A DNA stretch of 64,000 bases from Lophius americanus (GCA_037951165.1 JBBDHG010000026.1:3737501-3801500), one strand, 5' to 3'. Counted from the stretch's first letter, positions 23,975-36,755 are shown. The notes: generated from the letters alone by a model not told the origin. A program made the numbers and translations.

Positions 23975-24682
23975 TAATGTAGTGCCTTGGTGGAGGTTTG
24001 CGCCCTCTGAGTGCTTTGTTTTGTTTGTTTTTGTCTTTGTTTGTCTGTTTGGTAGCAAGATTACCCAAAAACTAATAGAGAGAAATTTTACCCAGTGGTA
24101 GGTTTCGGCATATCCTAGAGATGATTACACTTTGGTGCTGTTACTTCATGACCTTAAAGATTGATGTCACAATAACCTTTTCGTTAACCGTTGTGAAATA
24201 TGGCACCTTGGAGTTTTTTTTTGTCAATTATTTGTGAATTAAGGACAAACCTGAATTCAATTTTACCAAGGGGTAGCTTTTTTCCCATTCCAGAGGCGGT
24301 TGAATTATTATGACGTTAGGTCCTGTGATGTCATAATAACCTTAACCATTGGAAGATAGACACATTTTGTAGTTTTTAGCACTAACTCAAAATTCCTGGA
24401 TGGATTTGCATGAATATTTAGCCAGAACTAGTGTTTGGCAATCCCTACACTTGACTAAATTCAGGTGACATTACGTCATCACGTTGTAGCATGATGTCAA
24501 GAATATTTCTTAACAATTGGGAGATAGCGCATTTTTCTTTGGAATGACTGTTTTTAGAATCAGTTCAGTAATTAGAAAGCATCCTAAATAAAGTAATGTA
24601 ATTGATTCTGGTCACAATAAAGTCTACGTTGGGTACTGAGGTGCTTTTGGAGGTTTGCGCTGTCCAAGTGACAGCGCAAACC
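23975..24682 (+). repeat. Same family, copy 2, with degenerate internal ~165 bp periodicity
   Basis: It opens with CTTGGTGGAGGTTTGCGCCC (23988) and TTTGTTTGTCTGTTTGG, like copy 1. The interior repeats a block containing GTCA-AATAACCTT-AACCATTGG-AGATA near 24170, 24330 and 24500. The phrase GGAGGTTTGCGCTGTCC recurs at 24650 at the right end, followed by a perfect hairpin. Such satellite-like internal structure is a property of this repeat, not of a gene. Confidence 0.55.
24652..24682. repeat. Perfect 13 bp hairpin with 5-base loop
   Basis: GGTTTGCGCTGTC (24652-24664) pairs exactly with GACAGCGCAAACC (24670-24682) around CAAGT. It closes the preceding repeat block. Confidence 0.9.
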
Positions 24683-26779
24683 AAGTGGTTTCAACTTGGA
24701 TGACTAGGAAGTGATTTTGTTGTCAGGGACATGAATCAGGTGTTTTTATTATTGTTATTTCTGTGTTTTTCAGGCAATCTATCTACAAACGGCTTGGTGG
24801 TTTGCTATTTGAAAACCTTCCATTCCCTCACATCTGCATGTCATCCAAAGTGATGCAAGCAAGTTCCCATCACTTTCCCTTATTAATGTCAGCTTCATGT
24901 TGGGCACTGAGCTGCATAAACACCCACACACATGTTAATAATGCACACGCAGCAAGACTCTACGTGGGCCCCATTTGACCCGCGCGTGTTAAACTGACAC
25001 ACATATAATAGGCAATCTATCCCCTCTGTTCCCCGCGCTGTACGGTCCCGACTGGGGGCCGGTTGGAGAGAAATGGAAGATCCACATGTAGCTTGTGTCA
25101 CCGCTTTTTCCCCAGTCGCTGAGACCAGAGGAGGCCGATCGGTCCACTGCACATTAACTGGAACAGGTGCAGTGAGCGGGGGCTTGTTTTTCTTCATTGG
25201 CTCCTCAGGAAATCATAAAGCAAATATATTGCTGGAGGACGGTTTTCGGGGTGCCCTGTGAGCAAACTGAGAGGGGAAATGGATCAACGAGCGGCCACCG
25301 GGGACAGTAAATCAACAGGCTAAAAGGAGAGCTGAATGTACTGTGGAGGCCCCGGGAGCCCAGCCCAAGGCCAGGGCCTCTGTCATTCAGAGCCTGGTGT
25401 TAATGTCAAAGCCAGCTGGACCTGGCAGCACACGCCTATAAGGAAATGATTGAGCTGTCCTTGTCAATCGCCAGTGTACCACTAGAGGCCATCATGTCAC
25501 AGGCCAATTTTGGGGAACTTGATGTGTTTTTTTCCAACCAAATTTCTCTTTCATATCTTTCTGTAGCCTTGACATTAGGGAGAGGATCAGGTTCTGCAGT
25601 GTGCTCGAAGGCATCCCAGAAGCAGCAATATTTTTATTACACCAATATAAAAGTGACTCTTTCTTCAGGATAAAATCCACCACAATGTCTTACATCGTGA
25701 GATTTATATATATCCATGTCAAGAGAATTTTCCAGATGAGCAATATTGCAACTTGAAAACGTGGAATCCTTTCCACACACCCTTTGGAGTAATGGCTCAT
25801 CACTAATCCATTTGTCCTGCCTGTTTGGACTCCAGTGAGATCTTCCTGTCCCTCGGAGAAAAAGCCCTCGGTGCGGACAGAATCCTCACCGGCTGGAAAA
25901 CACCACCTCTCTGCTACTGCGCTTGATTCAATCATCGTCAATCAGGAACATATGGTGTTTCTGCCCACCGTCCCCCACTGCTGCCGCTGATCCAGTGCCA
26001 CACACACTCTGAATCTCTTTCTCTCGCCTAGTTTACAAATTAGAGCAGCTGAGGCTCGCTGCTACTTCATAGAGGGTCACCCTGTGAATGGTGCATTATT
26101 ATGAGCTGGTCCAGCCCAATGATTCTGATCAAGTGTTTCAACACATCATAGAGAGAAACAGCTGTACTACAAATTAGTTCACTCTGTGACAGTGATAAAT
26201 GTGTTGCTGGGAATTTGGCAGTTCTCAGGATCTCTGGTGTTTCTGCCCACTTTCACTGCACAGCCATCATGATTGCCACACACAAGCACCCTCGCCACGC
26301 ATCTTAAATTCATTTTAAGAGGTTCTCTTAATGCTCTGTGTGCAATCACTACCGGTTTATCATCTGTCTGTTAATCTACAGAGCAGCGTGCAACACAATC
26401 TCCATCGCTAAGAGACAGCTGTCCTGAATCAAGTGACTAAATGTGAATTTAGCTCAACTTCTTGTGTTGATAGATTTAAAAATAAGCTGAAACAATTTCT
26501 TAGTGAGGTCTTTAGGAGCTTAAATGTAATATTTGTTTTACTTTGAGTCTGAGAGAACTCACTTTTTTTCAAATATCAGGAGCTGAAGTATCCATGTTTT
26601 TTTTAAATTTTGTTTTGGGGGTGTTGGGGTGATGTTGACGAAAACAGTGTAAGACAGAATTGGGAAATTATACATATATATATATTCTATTTTTTTCATT
26701 TTTTAACGATAATGTGTTTTTCTGTCTTTGATTTTGTTGCATTCATTGAAGAAAACCAGAAGCATGTTGAGCATTAACT
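24683..26779. other. Unassigned sequence with a repeat-free block at 24990-25510
   Basis: The block at 24990-25510 is notably GC-richer, lacks simple repeats, and contains no consistent open frame across both splice-like boundaries I looked for. It is a candidate noncoding regulatory region only. The rest is ordinary AT-rich sequence; 26640-26700 contains a short TA-rich tract. Confidence 0.35.
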
Positions 26780-26890
26780 CGTAAGATAAGGTTAGATAAG
26801 ATACAGTAAGATATACTTTATTGTCCCCAAAGAGAAATTTGTTCTGGACTCTGTCCAACTACAATTTCACAGAAAGTACGAGGCAGACGA
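26780..26890 (-). mobile_element. LINE 3' tail, strongly 5'-truncated
   Basis: On the minus strand this reads as a typical fish LINE terminus: AATTTCTCTTTGGGGACAAT, then AAAGTATATCTTACTG, then degenerate ATCTTA-type tandem tail units (26785-26815 on the plus strand). Short truncated copies of this kind arise by target-primed reverse transcription. No coding sequence is included. Rex1/L2-like origin is likely but not resolved. Confidence 0.65.
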
Positions 26891-29060
26891 CATGCAATGA
26901 TTTCACTGAAACGACTATCACATAATCTGGAACTTACTTGATTGATTTTCTGGAAGTATGGATAAACGTGTCACGACTCCTCTCACTTGTATTTCTTTGG
27001 TCGTCTGTGGTCAAGAAGAAATGCTAAAATTTGGTAAACAGCAAAGCCAGGTGACCGGCTGGTATGAGGTGGGCCAGCGTCAGTCTCTTGCCAAAATCCC
27101 AGCAGGATCACGTCAAATATGCGTTAATCTGCCAGCTTCAAGACTTTCGCCGCTCTCCCTAAAGTGAAATATGAGGTCAGAGCCTGATGTCGACTGTCCC
27201 CTGAGTGTGTGTGGGGACGACAGGAGTACTGTGGCCCAGTAGCAAAGTCTTTGTGGTCCGGAGTCCGTCTGCAGCCTGATGGTTTGGGACCAATTCTCCA
27301 ATAAGAGCAGGCAAACGTTACGAAAGGTTTGATCTCATCTTACGGTGCACATTCATGTTTTAGAGCTTGTGCATCCACCAGGATGCAGCAATAATGTAAA
27401 ATACATTGCTAACTGTGTTTCCACCTATTCGAGGCCTTTAGGAATTACAGGTAGTTATAATTATGTCATGCAACACAGAATAAAGAGTACCTCCGTTTGG
27501 TGACAGTTACCCTGAAGGTCTTTACAAGCAGATAAACCAGATCCCTCCATGTCAATGATTTAAGATCAGAGCAGTATAAGGTTCAGACAAGAGTCATTCC
27601 ATCAGCGAGCTCACTGGGTATTTTGCAACTTCAACGAAGAACTTGAGCCATGGAGAAGTGAAACTACTTTTGGGGTTTGAGCTGCTGGAGCAGCTGGAAG
27701 GCAACATGTTCCATGGTTCATGTAACAGGAAAATAAAAATGATACTTCCCCATTTTTATACTATATGAAATTTCAGACAAAGTAAAGAAGAAATTGGTAA
27801 ATGGTGGAGGAGTGATCTATAACATGCTGAGAGTGTGGAAAACACACTGACATGTTTGAATTCTGTTTTCCTGAGTTAGGAGATGAAATAAGGGACATAA
27901 TGTAAGGACTTTGGATCATTCAATGGATCACTTGGTGATAAATTCTGAAGAAAGCTTTATTGATAGAGCAGCATCTTTACTTCCTCTTTGTGACAGTGAC
28001 ACATAGTGACTGCTTCCTTTTAATTTTATCACCAGTGTTACAAAGCTTCCAAACACTGGGCGGGATCAAAGTGGCACTCATGTATTTTTAAGAATGAAAA
28101 CATGTTGTTTCTGTAGACATATGTAGAAATCATTTAGCTGGTATCACAACTTCAAAACTTGGGTCTTGAAACCAAACTGTTCTCAAACCCGCTGATAAAA
28201 TGAGGCCATAGACCACACGCTAACTTTGAAGAGGTGAGGGATGGGGTGTTTCTGACATTTTCAGTTTTGCACTCAGCAGGATTCTGATGTGCAGCCAGGC
28301 TGGTTCCTCTGAGGGGAAACATCACCGGACTCAAAACGCAAGCAGCTAAGACGCACACTGTTATTCCTTCTGCCAGACCGAGTGGCAAAGACAAATATCT
28401 ACCCATAAATCTGACCTGCGTAGGTCAGGCTGCTGACTAAGCGTCAATAGGGTGTACCTAACGTGTGCCAGGAAGCCAAGCCCCTTTTACCACAGAGCTG
28501 CTCACATATCCGACTCCTCACATCACTCTGATCCGCTCTCCACATGGCTGCAGCACCTGAAATTGAAATTATGAAGTGTATTTTAGGATTGCGGTGAAAT
28601 GCTAAAAACATAACATTTCAACAGCCCTTTGACAGAATCACCATGATCCATTGGTTGTTATTTCAGTAAACAGTTGCCAGGGCTGCTCATTGTCAAATTT
28701 AAAGACTGTATTACCCATAAAGCCAAAGACACCAAACCCTGACCCCCTTCCAATGTGGGTCTGCATGGATCTGTCTCATCTCGGTCTTCATCTGTCAGTT
28801 CTATGGGTCTTGGCTGAGGTCTCTCAGCCAAAGTCCCCAATAATCATCCTACAAAAACCAGACCTGGATCCCACTAAAACTCATTTAAAATAAATTATTC
28901 TCATCTGGATATTTTTCTAAAACAGTGGGAGACGACTCAAAACCATATTATCTCAGCTGCACGCCGGTTATAGTTGCATGATTCTGGCCGTATTTATAAC
29001 CGAGCCACGGCTCAATGAAGATCATCCCCTACAATGTTGTATTTTTATTTTGTTCCAAGA
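26891..29060. other. Unassigned noncoding stretch
   Basis: I recognise no exon, transposon or simple repeat. The scattered open frames of 60-84 codons show no conserved motif. Confidence 0.45.
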
Positions 29061-29141
29061 GACCTGATTGGGTACTGCATATATTTCCGAGGCAAACCCA
29101 GCCTGGGATTTGCAGATTAACTTTTTTATGTATTCCATCAC
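29061..29141 (+). repeat. Repeat pair, copy 1 (partner at 31639-31716)
   Basis: Shares an ordered set of words with the partner: GGTACTGCATATATTTC, AAACCCAGCCTG, ACTTTTT and ATGTATTCCATC. Identity is roughly four in five by eye. The family is unknown to me. Confidence 0.65.
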
Positions 29142-29709
29142 ACAGGGCACACTTATTGATGATCATCCAAATTACTGCTGAGTCTCGTTTTTTTTTTTAC
29201 AATATGGTTTAAGGAGCTCTACTGAAAAATAGGAAATGAGGAATAACAAGAAAAAAGAAAAAAATTCTATCACTCATCAAAATGAGTTTTATTCGACCAA
29301 CGCCCCATCCATCAATGAGGGTTTGAGGAAGTTACAATGAAAGTACAATGAAGTACAATATACAATCATGGGATTGCCATAGCAAAGTTAAAATGATACC
29401 ATCATATTTTTTTTTAATGTCTGTTGGCAGGATGAAGTTATGGATCTGAGAATTTCAGAAACGTGGGACTGATGTTGGGCTGGATGTCAACGTCCAAACA
29501 TAATCCACTGTTAAAAAAAGGTATAAAGTAAGGATATAAGGATGAAGAATGGTTTTGATAATCAGCAGAGGTTTGCAGCTGTGTGTTATAATGTTGAATT
29601 GTTGTAAGAATGTATATGGCTGTGTGAATATATTTGTGTTTTTGGTATATGAATAGTTAATGGTTGTCTATTAAATGTAGGAAGTCAATAAGTTTCCTGG
29701 AAAATATAA
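29142..29709. other. Unassigned AT-rich sequence, possibly the body of the following LINE relic
   Basis: No gene-like frame. The sequence from about 29500 onward is purine-rich and may be the 3' untranslated part of the LINE tail that follows. Confidence 0.35.
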
Positions 29710-29840
29710 GACTGTGCCAAGATTCAATAAGGGAGCTATGGACAATAATGAATTAGAGAATAAAGGGTTAGGATCTGATAAGTTTATACTTCTTCCTATT
29801 CCTTATATTCATGTACAATGTGAAATAAAGGGTTGAGAGG
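29710..29840 (+). mobile_element. Probable LINE 3' terminus
   Basis: Contains GATAAGTTTATACTTCTTCC, then TATTCCTTATATTC, then GTACAATGTGAAATAAAGGG. That order is familiar as the 3' end of an abundant fish LINE, with an AATAAA signal near 29823. The coding part is absent or too decayed to see. Confidence 0.5.
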
Positions 29841-30299
29841 GGGGGGAAGAAGAAAGAGAGGAAGTGAAGACATGAAAGACTGAATCACAGGGTCATGAAG
29901 GAAGCACAGAGCGCTTAATGGAGGTAATCAAAGGGCAAAATAGATCATTAGAAGAATAATGACTGGTGGTGTCATTCAAGAGACATAGAGATAAAATAAG
30001 GGAACTTTAAAAAACAACAACATGACGAGCAAGATGAAATAAACAAACAAATTAAAACCACAAGAAAAGTCAAAAACCAAAGCCAAAACCATGACACAAA
30101 ATCTGGTGGATTTGTGCAAAACCGATAGGCTGAATAAATCATGGGTCAAACAAGAACCACAGATTTTTCCAATGGATCTAAATAAAGACAAATCCTGCAT
30201 TTTCTCCTGTCTTGTACATTTGAGAGAGTGTTCTTCTGACCAATAAGTGCTGAGTGACTTATTTATTAATTCATTTATTTAATGATTGGTGTGACATCA
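29841..30299. other. Unassigned purine-rich sequence
   Basis: Starts with a G8 and GA-rich run (29838-29865). No exon or other repeat is recognised. Confidence 0.4.
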
Positions 30300-30500
30300 G
30301 GTCATTGTGACATTAACTTTTTCACAAAAAGGCGTTTTTTTTGGATATAACTTCCTTTCTGTTGGTCCAAATAAGTCCGGTATTGTTGCGTATTAATCGA
30401 CTCAAGAAGACCTATCATGTATATATCACATTCCAATACGATCAATCAGGGGCATTGGTTGAACAAGGCAGTGGATTGAGAGTTTTTCAGGGTATATACC
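30300..30500 (+). repeat. Uncharacterised interspersed repeat family, copy 2
   Basis: The order TTTTTTGGATATAACTTCC, then GTATTAATCGACTCAAGAAG, then CATGTATATATCACATTCC parallels 16490-16550 and 45640-45700. It is more diverged than the other copies. Confidence 0.45.
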
Positions 30501-31638
30501 CTTACTGTTGGGGATGACAGCATAGGACTTAAAATAAATTTCTGATGTGGGCTTATGTCCAGAACCAGGCTATGTTTATCAAGATCAGCTTTGATAATTC
30601 AGTTTTTTAATACTTCTACTTTCAATCTGGTTATTGGAACTTGAAGTCAGGACATTTAGTGCAAGAAAGTGAAAATAATGAATATAGTCATGATGAATTT
30701 TCATAGAAATAAGTTTCTCGAAAACCAAATTTGAAAAAACTGGCTCATTGAACTGGAGATGTCTCTGTAATTTTCCGCACCTCGTCACTTGAGCTTTATT
30801 TATCTGGCTTTATATGAAATGTGCTGCACCAATCAGTCAGCACTTTTCCCTGCCTCGGTAACCTCCCTCAGATTTACAGCGTTTTATGTTGACCTGACCG
30901 GACCGCCATCGCCATCATGGTTAGGCACATGGTGACTGGGCTGAGCCCAATTTCTTCAGACCAAATTGACAAACAGTCAGCGTCTGGATTATAGACTTTT
31001 CAAAGGGAGCAAGCACTGGGAACTATTTTGGCCAATGCAAAACCACATATTTCATGGAGATTTCTGCCAAGAAGGTAACATAATCTCACATCCCACTGGC
31101 AAAATTAATGTTTATGAGTATTTTTAATGGGCTACCTCAGACTGGAGTTTTTTTAAATTATGCCAGAGCTACCAGAGCCCCTGAAATGATTTCAGAGCTA
31201 CAAAGGCAGCGTTATGTTCTACCACCTAGACTATAATTGAGAGCAGCTCCCTTCAACAAGTCATTGGATTTATGGCAATGATGGAGTGGCCTCATTATTG
31301 AACTTTTGGTAAATCAACGCTGAGCTTTCTACAGTTTGAAAATGAAGAAAGTGTTCTGGTCTAAGTGTTCACCGTAGAGTGAGTAATCTTACTTGTATAG
31401 GCTGAATTCATTCGCAGGTAATAGTCAATTACAACTTAGCCTCACACTTAAAATTCAATGGAGGCATTCATGCATTGTTAGCTAGCTTACCTCAATGTGA
31501 ATCCTATGTCCCATTGTACATGTGATGCTCTGTAGAATCTGATATCCTCTTTCTACAGCTAAGGGATTTCAGCCTTGTGTTCTGTATGGGTCTAAAAGTG
31601 TGACTTGGACTGGACCCATTTTTGTAGGACCTCACCAA
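30501..31638. other. Unassigned noncoding stretch
   Basis: No exon, transposon or simple repeat recognised. Confidence 0.45.
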
Positions 31639-31716
31639 AACTAGGTGGTACTGCATATATTTCATGGCCAAACCCAGCCTGTGACTTGCAGATGAACTTT
31701 TTAATGTAATCCATCC
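31639..31716 (+). repeat. Repeat pair, copy 2 (partner at 29061-29141)
   Basis: See the partner entry. The shared words here are GGTACTGCATATATTTC, AAACCCAGCCTG, CTTGCAGATGAACTTTTTAA and TAATCCATCC. Confidence 0.65.
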
Positions 31717-32499
31717 TTTTCTGACCATTTCCATCGTCTAATTGGTCTATTCCTCTTTCTTAATGGGGGTTGTGTTATACTTTGAAGACATGACATTGTA
31801 CCTTTTTCTCTTCGTCCTTTTGTCCACATGCAAATGCTTTAAACGGTCACCATAAAGACATTTTTTTAAAAGGTCCTTCCAGGGTGAAAACGTTTGGAGT
31901 CTCTGTTGGAGGTGCTGACGTGTGGTCGGGAGAACCGGGGATATCCGAGGCTGTCCGTATGAAACGTCATAGTGTGTCGCTGTTGCCTTGGTGTGATGTT
32001 AAATGGGGCAGGACTTTGTTTCTTTACACTGTTTCCCGTAATGTCAGACACATCCAAGAATAGCACTGTTTTACGCTTTGGTAGGTGGACTTTGTTTGTA
32101 TTTACATGATTAAATACATATCAAGTTACAGATACAATTCTGTATCTATGTAAGTGCAAGTGACCGTCTCTTGACGAGGAGGTACTTTTAAATCCATACA
32201 TGAATGGATGTGATTTTTTTCCAAAACAAGAGGAAAAAAATCTCTCTTTTTAAAATCCCTGTGTGTGTGGACTTAAAAATAGAGAGTGAATTCTACAGAA
32301 GTCACCTGTGCGGTGCGGCCTGAGAACAACCCTCACAGGTAGCAGCGAGCCGTGCTACAGGTGTCCAGCGGATATAAAAGCTTTTTGCTGTGTTTTAAAA
32401 AAAAAATATTTCGAAAATAGTAGTTAATAATAGTCTAGTTATTTTAAATAAAAAAAATCAAAAATATAAAACTATACTTCTGATATAACACCGTCCTAG
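31717..32499. other. Unassigned AT-rich sequence
   Basis: No gene seen. It has several A and T homopolymer runs (31861, 32215, 32398). Confidence 0.4.
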
Positions 32500-32750
32500 T
32501 CTGCTTGACCTTTCTATGCTTTACAATCCGTATTCACCCATTCACACAAACATTCATACAGTGGTGTTAGAGGCTGCCATACATGGTGTTTCCTACTCTT
32601 AGGAGGGGTAACTATTCACACCATCATTCACTCACCGATGGAACAGCCATCAGGACCAACTTGGGGTGTGTCTTACTCAAACAGACTGACATGGAGACTG
32701 CAGGGACGGAACCACCGACCATCCGATTTGTGGGGAACCGCTCTTTCTTC
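32500..32750 (-). mobile_element. tRNA-derived SINE relic
   Basis: Read on the minus strand it matches the same family as 52565-52855. The head has a B-box-like GGTTCCGTCCC (complement at 32703-32713). The body has the counterparts of GATGGAACAGCCATCAGG and CCATTCACACAAACATTC, and the tail has the GTAAAGCATAGAAAGG type. It has no coding function. Transcription by RNA polymerase III would need intact A and B boxes, which look degraded. Confidence 0.65.
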
Positions 32751-34599
32751 AGGGTCACCGTCAGAAGGTTGTGTTCACACTTGGAAGTTTTGAGCATTTA
32801 AAATGAATTCTGGTAGAATTTCTGTGTTAATGACTTTTCTCGGGATCTGCTTTCAAATGAACTCTAGTGCGGGTCTACTGAAATATGAAGCTGCACGGAC
32901 CAAAACCACATGTGATGTTGCAAACGCAACCCCAAAAATAACACACAAATCTAAAGCATACAGGGATTCCTGCTGCTTTTTTTTTACTCCTTCAGTTTTC
33001 TGCCAAGCTCCTTTTTTTTTTGGAAGGTGGAAAGTTCCATTGCACGATATAAATCATGTATACATTTCAATCAGAGAAGACAAAGAAGGAAGTAAAGATG
33101 AATGATTTATTACAACAGTAGATGTTTGATGATTAGTCATCAAAATCAAAAAGTCTTTAGCACTATGACTTTTCCGGAGATCGTGATCGAAGGCTCCGTG
33201 CCTGGAGCAGCACCGGGGAACATCCACTCTTTAGAGTCTGGATACTGGTGGTGCTGGCTGATGACTCCGCTGAGGCTGATGAATGATGTGTCGGATTGAT
33301 ATCCAGGTGGAGGTGTGATGGTGGAGGGCGCACAAACCGGCAGCATGCAAGAACTAGGTGAGTACATTTAATAAATATGTAAAGACAGCCGCTGAATGTG
33401 ATAGGCTAAGATTGCAGGTGTGACACACTGATTGGATGGATGAGGCTACCTGATTGGGTGAAGCTGATGTCCACTCATGCGCCAGACCATGAGGCAGGTA
33501 ATTGAGACTGAGCTTTTGTGAAAGGTGAGTATAATACAGTTGTATGAGCAGAAGATGTAGCCTTTGTGTACCAGAGGATAATCTTTTTTTTAATATCTTT
33601 AACTTAATAATAATTTAACTGATAACTCATTTAACATAATTTAACTGTTGCATAACTTTGTTTTTGTTTATTTCTTCTCTTGAATCTTCTTAACTTAATT
33701 TATAGATAACTTCTTTTTGATTTGTCTTCCTTGTTTTGTCTTGTTTTTTAGTTTTTTCCTCTCATGTGCAAAACATGAGTCTCTTCTGCTTGGAATATTT
33801 GCGATGGTCTGGAAGAAAAGAACCAAACTATCCTAAGTGGCTTATATATAATGACAAAAAAAGGGGAAAAAAAAAGAAACACGGGGAGGGTTGTGCACGA
33901 TAAATCTACAGATTCACCTCTGACCGAGACTGAAAGTGCTTTTTATCTTGTTAGTAGACAGAAGGGAAGTAAACGGGGCAACTAGTCTAAACAGGAATCA
34001 TTCATTTTAATCATTGAGCACAAGAGACAATAGAAATTTGTCATGTTGTCGTTGGTACTGAGACAGTTTCAGACTTTCGCAGCCAAAACCTACACAGAAA
34101 CAGAGAAAATCTCACTTCCTGCTACTTGCTCTACGAACAAAAGCCTCAGATTATTTACTATGAACCAAATAATAATAATCATAACATCTATTTGAATTAG
34201 GTCTGTTCTGTTGTTTTGACTATGCAGACTCACAGTGTAGGTTATATGTACGGCTTCAAACCCTACAAACTTTCTAAAAATAAGTAGAGATAAAAGGATT
34301 TATGATAGATTAAATCAAACACCAAACTGAATATAAAATATTGGTCCTGGCAGGTTGATCCTCCTATTGAAGAAAATTTACTTTTTTATCCTGTTTTTTT
34401 TTTAACTATCACGTCACTTAAGTTAAACCAATGACAAATAAAAATCCAAAAATGATGCTCCACTATGTGGGGGACCAAAAAGGGAGGAAATACAAAATTC
34501 CAGTGCAAAGTGACTAAAGTCAGCTACGTCAATTTAGTTTAGGATTTGTCATAATAACATGCTTGTTAATGTTTTGGCCTCGTGGCTTTCATCAGAGCA
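32751..34599. other. Unassigned stretch, possibly containing an unrecognised repeat at 33170-33530
   Basis: 33170-33530 has a compositional break and motifs such as GGTGGTGCTGGCTGATGA that look repeat-derived, but I cannot place the family or termini. 33590-33770 is pyrimidine-rich. No exon could be supported. Confidence 0.35.
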
Positions 34600-35285
34600 C
34601 AGACGGAGACTGAATACCAGACAGTTAATAAGATGGTACCTTCTGAGGTCATATAAGAGTTATATGAACCTGGTTGGTTTGTGGTTTGTTGGGAAGGTAC
34701 CATGGCTCTGATCCTCTGGGGGGAGCATATTTGTCAAATGACCATGTGCCCTGGCGTGGTCTGCAGTCTTCGGTTTTGCCATTTGTAGGCTTTTTTCCAT
34801 TTTTGTAGTCATGGATATCCCCATCATATTTATGTTGATATACTCACTGAATTCATCTCCAAACATTTCAATTGATACATATATGTCTTCCAGTTTGTGA
34901 TCAGTGTATTAAACGTCCTCATTCCACTCAGTTGATTCAAATCACTCTGCTGATCCTCAGATGAGCATGACGTTATTTTTTAAGACTTGTAGTTCCTGAT
35001 CGGTGAAGTAGACTGTACATGCCCTCAACTCAGTAAGTTGATTAAAATCATCAAGCAATGACTTTGCCCTGGTGGAGATTGTCCTTTATCGTCTGCCATG
35101 AGCTACAATCCAAGGTCGTGGAAAAGTTGTATGATCATGGAACAGACGCACCTTCACAGTATATTGTTGTGCTTCAACCCAAAATATAGACAGTTTATAG
35201 GGGTGGTGTCTTCTGAGGTCACAAAGAGTTCTATGAAGCTGGTTGGCTTCGCGGTTTGATCGGAAGGAACAATGGCTTTATCATG
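34600..35285 (+). repeat. Diverged direct duplication, about 570 bp apart
   Basis: AGACAGTTAATAAGATGGTA with CTTCTGAGGTCATA, GAACCTGGTTGGTTTGTGG and TGGGAAGGTACCATGGCT (34620-34710) matches AGACAGTTTATAGGGGTGGT with CTTCTGAGGTCACA, GAAGCTGGTTGGCTTCGCGG and CGGAAGGAACAATGGCT (35188-35275). The intervening sequence also shows paired words (CACTCAGTTGATTCAAATCA and CTCAGTAAGTTGATTAAAAT). Either a tandem duplication or two adjacent repeat copies. Confidence 0.65.
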
Positions 35286-36755
35286 GAAACTCCAATATGT
35301 GTTTCAATAAAGTAAATGGTGCAATACAGTATGACTGACAATTATGTAGAAGACAAGAAACACAATGTGGACATAAATAATGATCTCATTTTCTGTCATG
35401 CATGCATGATACACACCAACGCACTGAGACGCCGTCTTCTATGTGTTACTGTTCCATCCTTTTAGGTCGTAATCAGTCTGGATGATACAAAATAAAAATG
35501 ATCTGCTAAGTAATAAACCTGTTATTAAAACGTTATACATTAAATTTAAGAATTTTAAGAAACAAGAAAAAATATTTCCTGAAATGCAGACAAGTGAGCC
35601 CTCCACTGAAACATACTAATGAAGTGTGTGTACTTCATTACCTCCCACCTCTGACCCCCCCCGACTCTTAAAAGTCTGGGAGGTTTGTTATAAAACTGAA
35701 CGTTATACCATTACGACGTTAGCAAACGTTAAGGTATTACTTAGACCTTTTTGTGTGTTAAACTCACCAGAAATGTTACATTAACATGATCCATGTGTAA
35801 GTATTTTAATATGTTAACCGTGTCGGTCTATCCTGATCTTTTTTCTTGGGCGTGTTTGTATAGTTAATTATTTCTTACTTCCCACTTATTAGCTCTCTAT
35901 ATTAGTGTAACAAAGTGGAGCTAATTGTAAATTAAGCAAAGTATGAAAGAATTGAAAATGCTGGATTTAAGTAAATCACCACATTGATGTAAGTCCGTAC
36001 TCTTAAGGAGCCTCTACAATCTCTACAGCTACAGTGAAATTCTTATTCTCTAACAACAGGAAGAATTACGACCACTGTTACAAAAGCATCAGTTCAGATG
36101 GAAAAATCTGACACATTTGATACTCTGTGTTCTCCATCTGCATCGCTAACCTTTCACACACGCTATTAGATAAAGACATTTTATAAGGGATGTGCCTTAG
36201 CAGCTGTTTGCTTAGAAACCTTTTCCTCCTGACCCCGGCCAGGTTGGCCACGGTACTGTCTCAGAGGTTAAAAACAGAGAGCCCCCTTGTACGTGTGGAT
36301 ATGAAATGTTGTGTCAACATGAATGGATGCATATGTGCCGCTGCACCCCTGTGAGAGGATCTGGGAGCCCTTTATCACCTTCCCAAGCTGTTGAGCAAAA
36401 ATAATGCGCCCTCTGTTATCCTCATCAGCGACACTGTGAGCGGGTCTGAAGGGATATCCTGTTGGCGTAGTGAGTAGCATTCATCCTGCCTGCAGCGGTT
36501 TTGGTGACACAAGGTTTACAAAATGTTCCACCCGCCTACCCCTTACCTCCTCAGAATACTCTGTATACGGAGTAAAGGGCTTTGGATCCTCTGTTATTCT
36601 AGAAATTGGGGATTCTCAAAATTCTACCATTATGTCCAAGGGTTAGCACAGGTACCAAAACCAACAGCTGTAAGGACACACTGCTAAAAGTTCACTTATT
36701 TATTAAGCTTGTCAGAGTTATATGTTCAATTTCCATGACATTAAATTCCCCTTTT
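35286..36755. other. Unassigned noncoding stretch
   Basis: No exon or repeat recognised. Confidence 0.45.

Noticed and set aside
33590..33800. Pyrimidine tract followed by AG that might be a 3' splice site
   Set aside because: No open, protein-like frame follows and no matching donor could be found.
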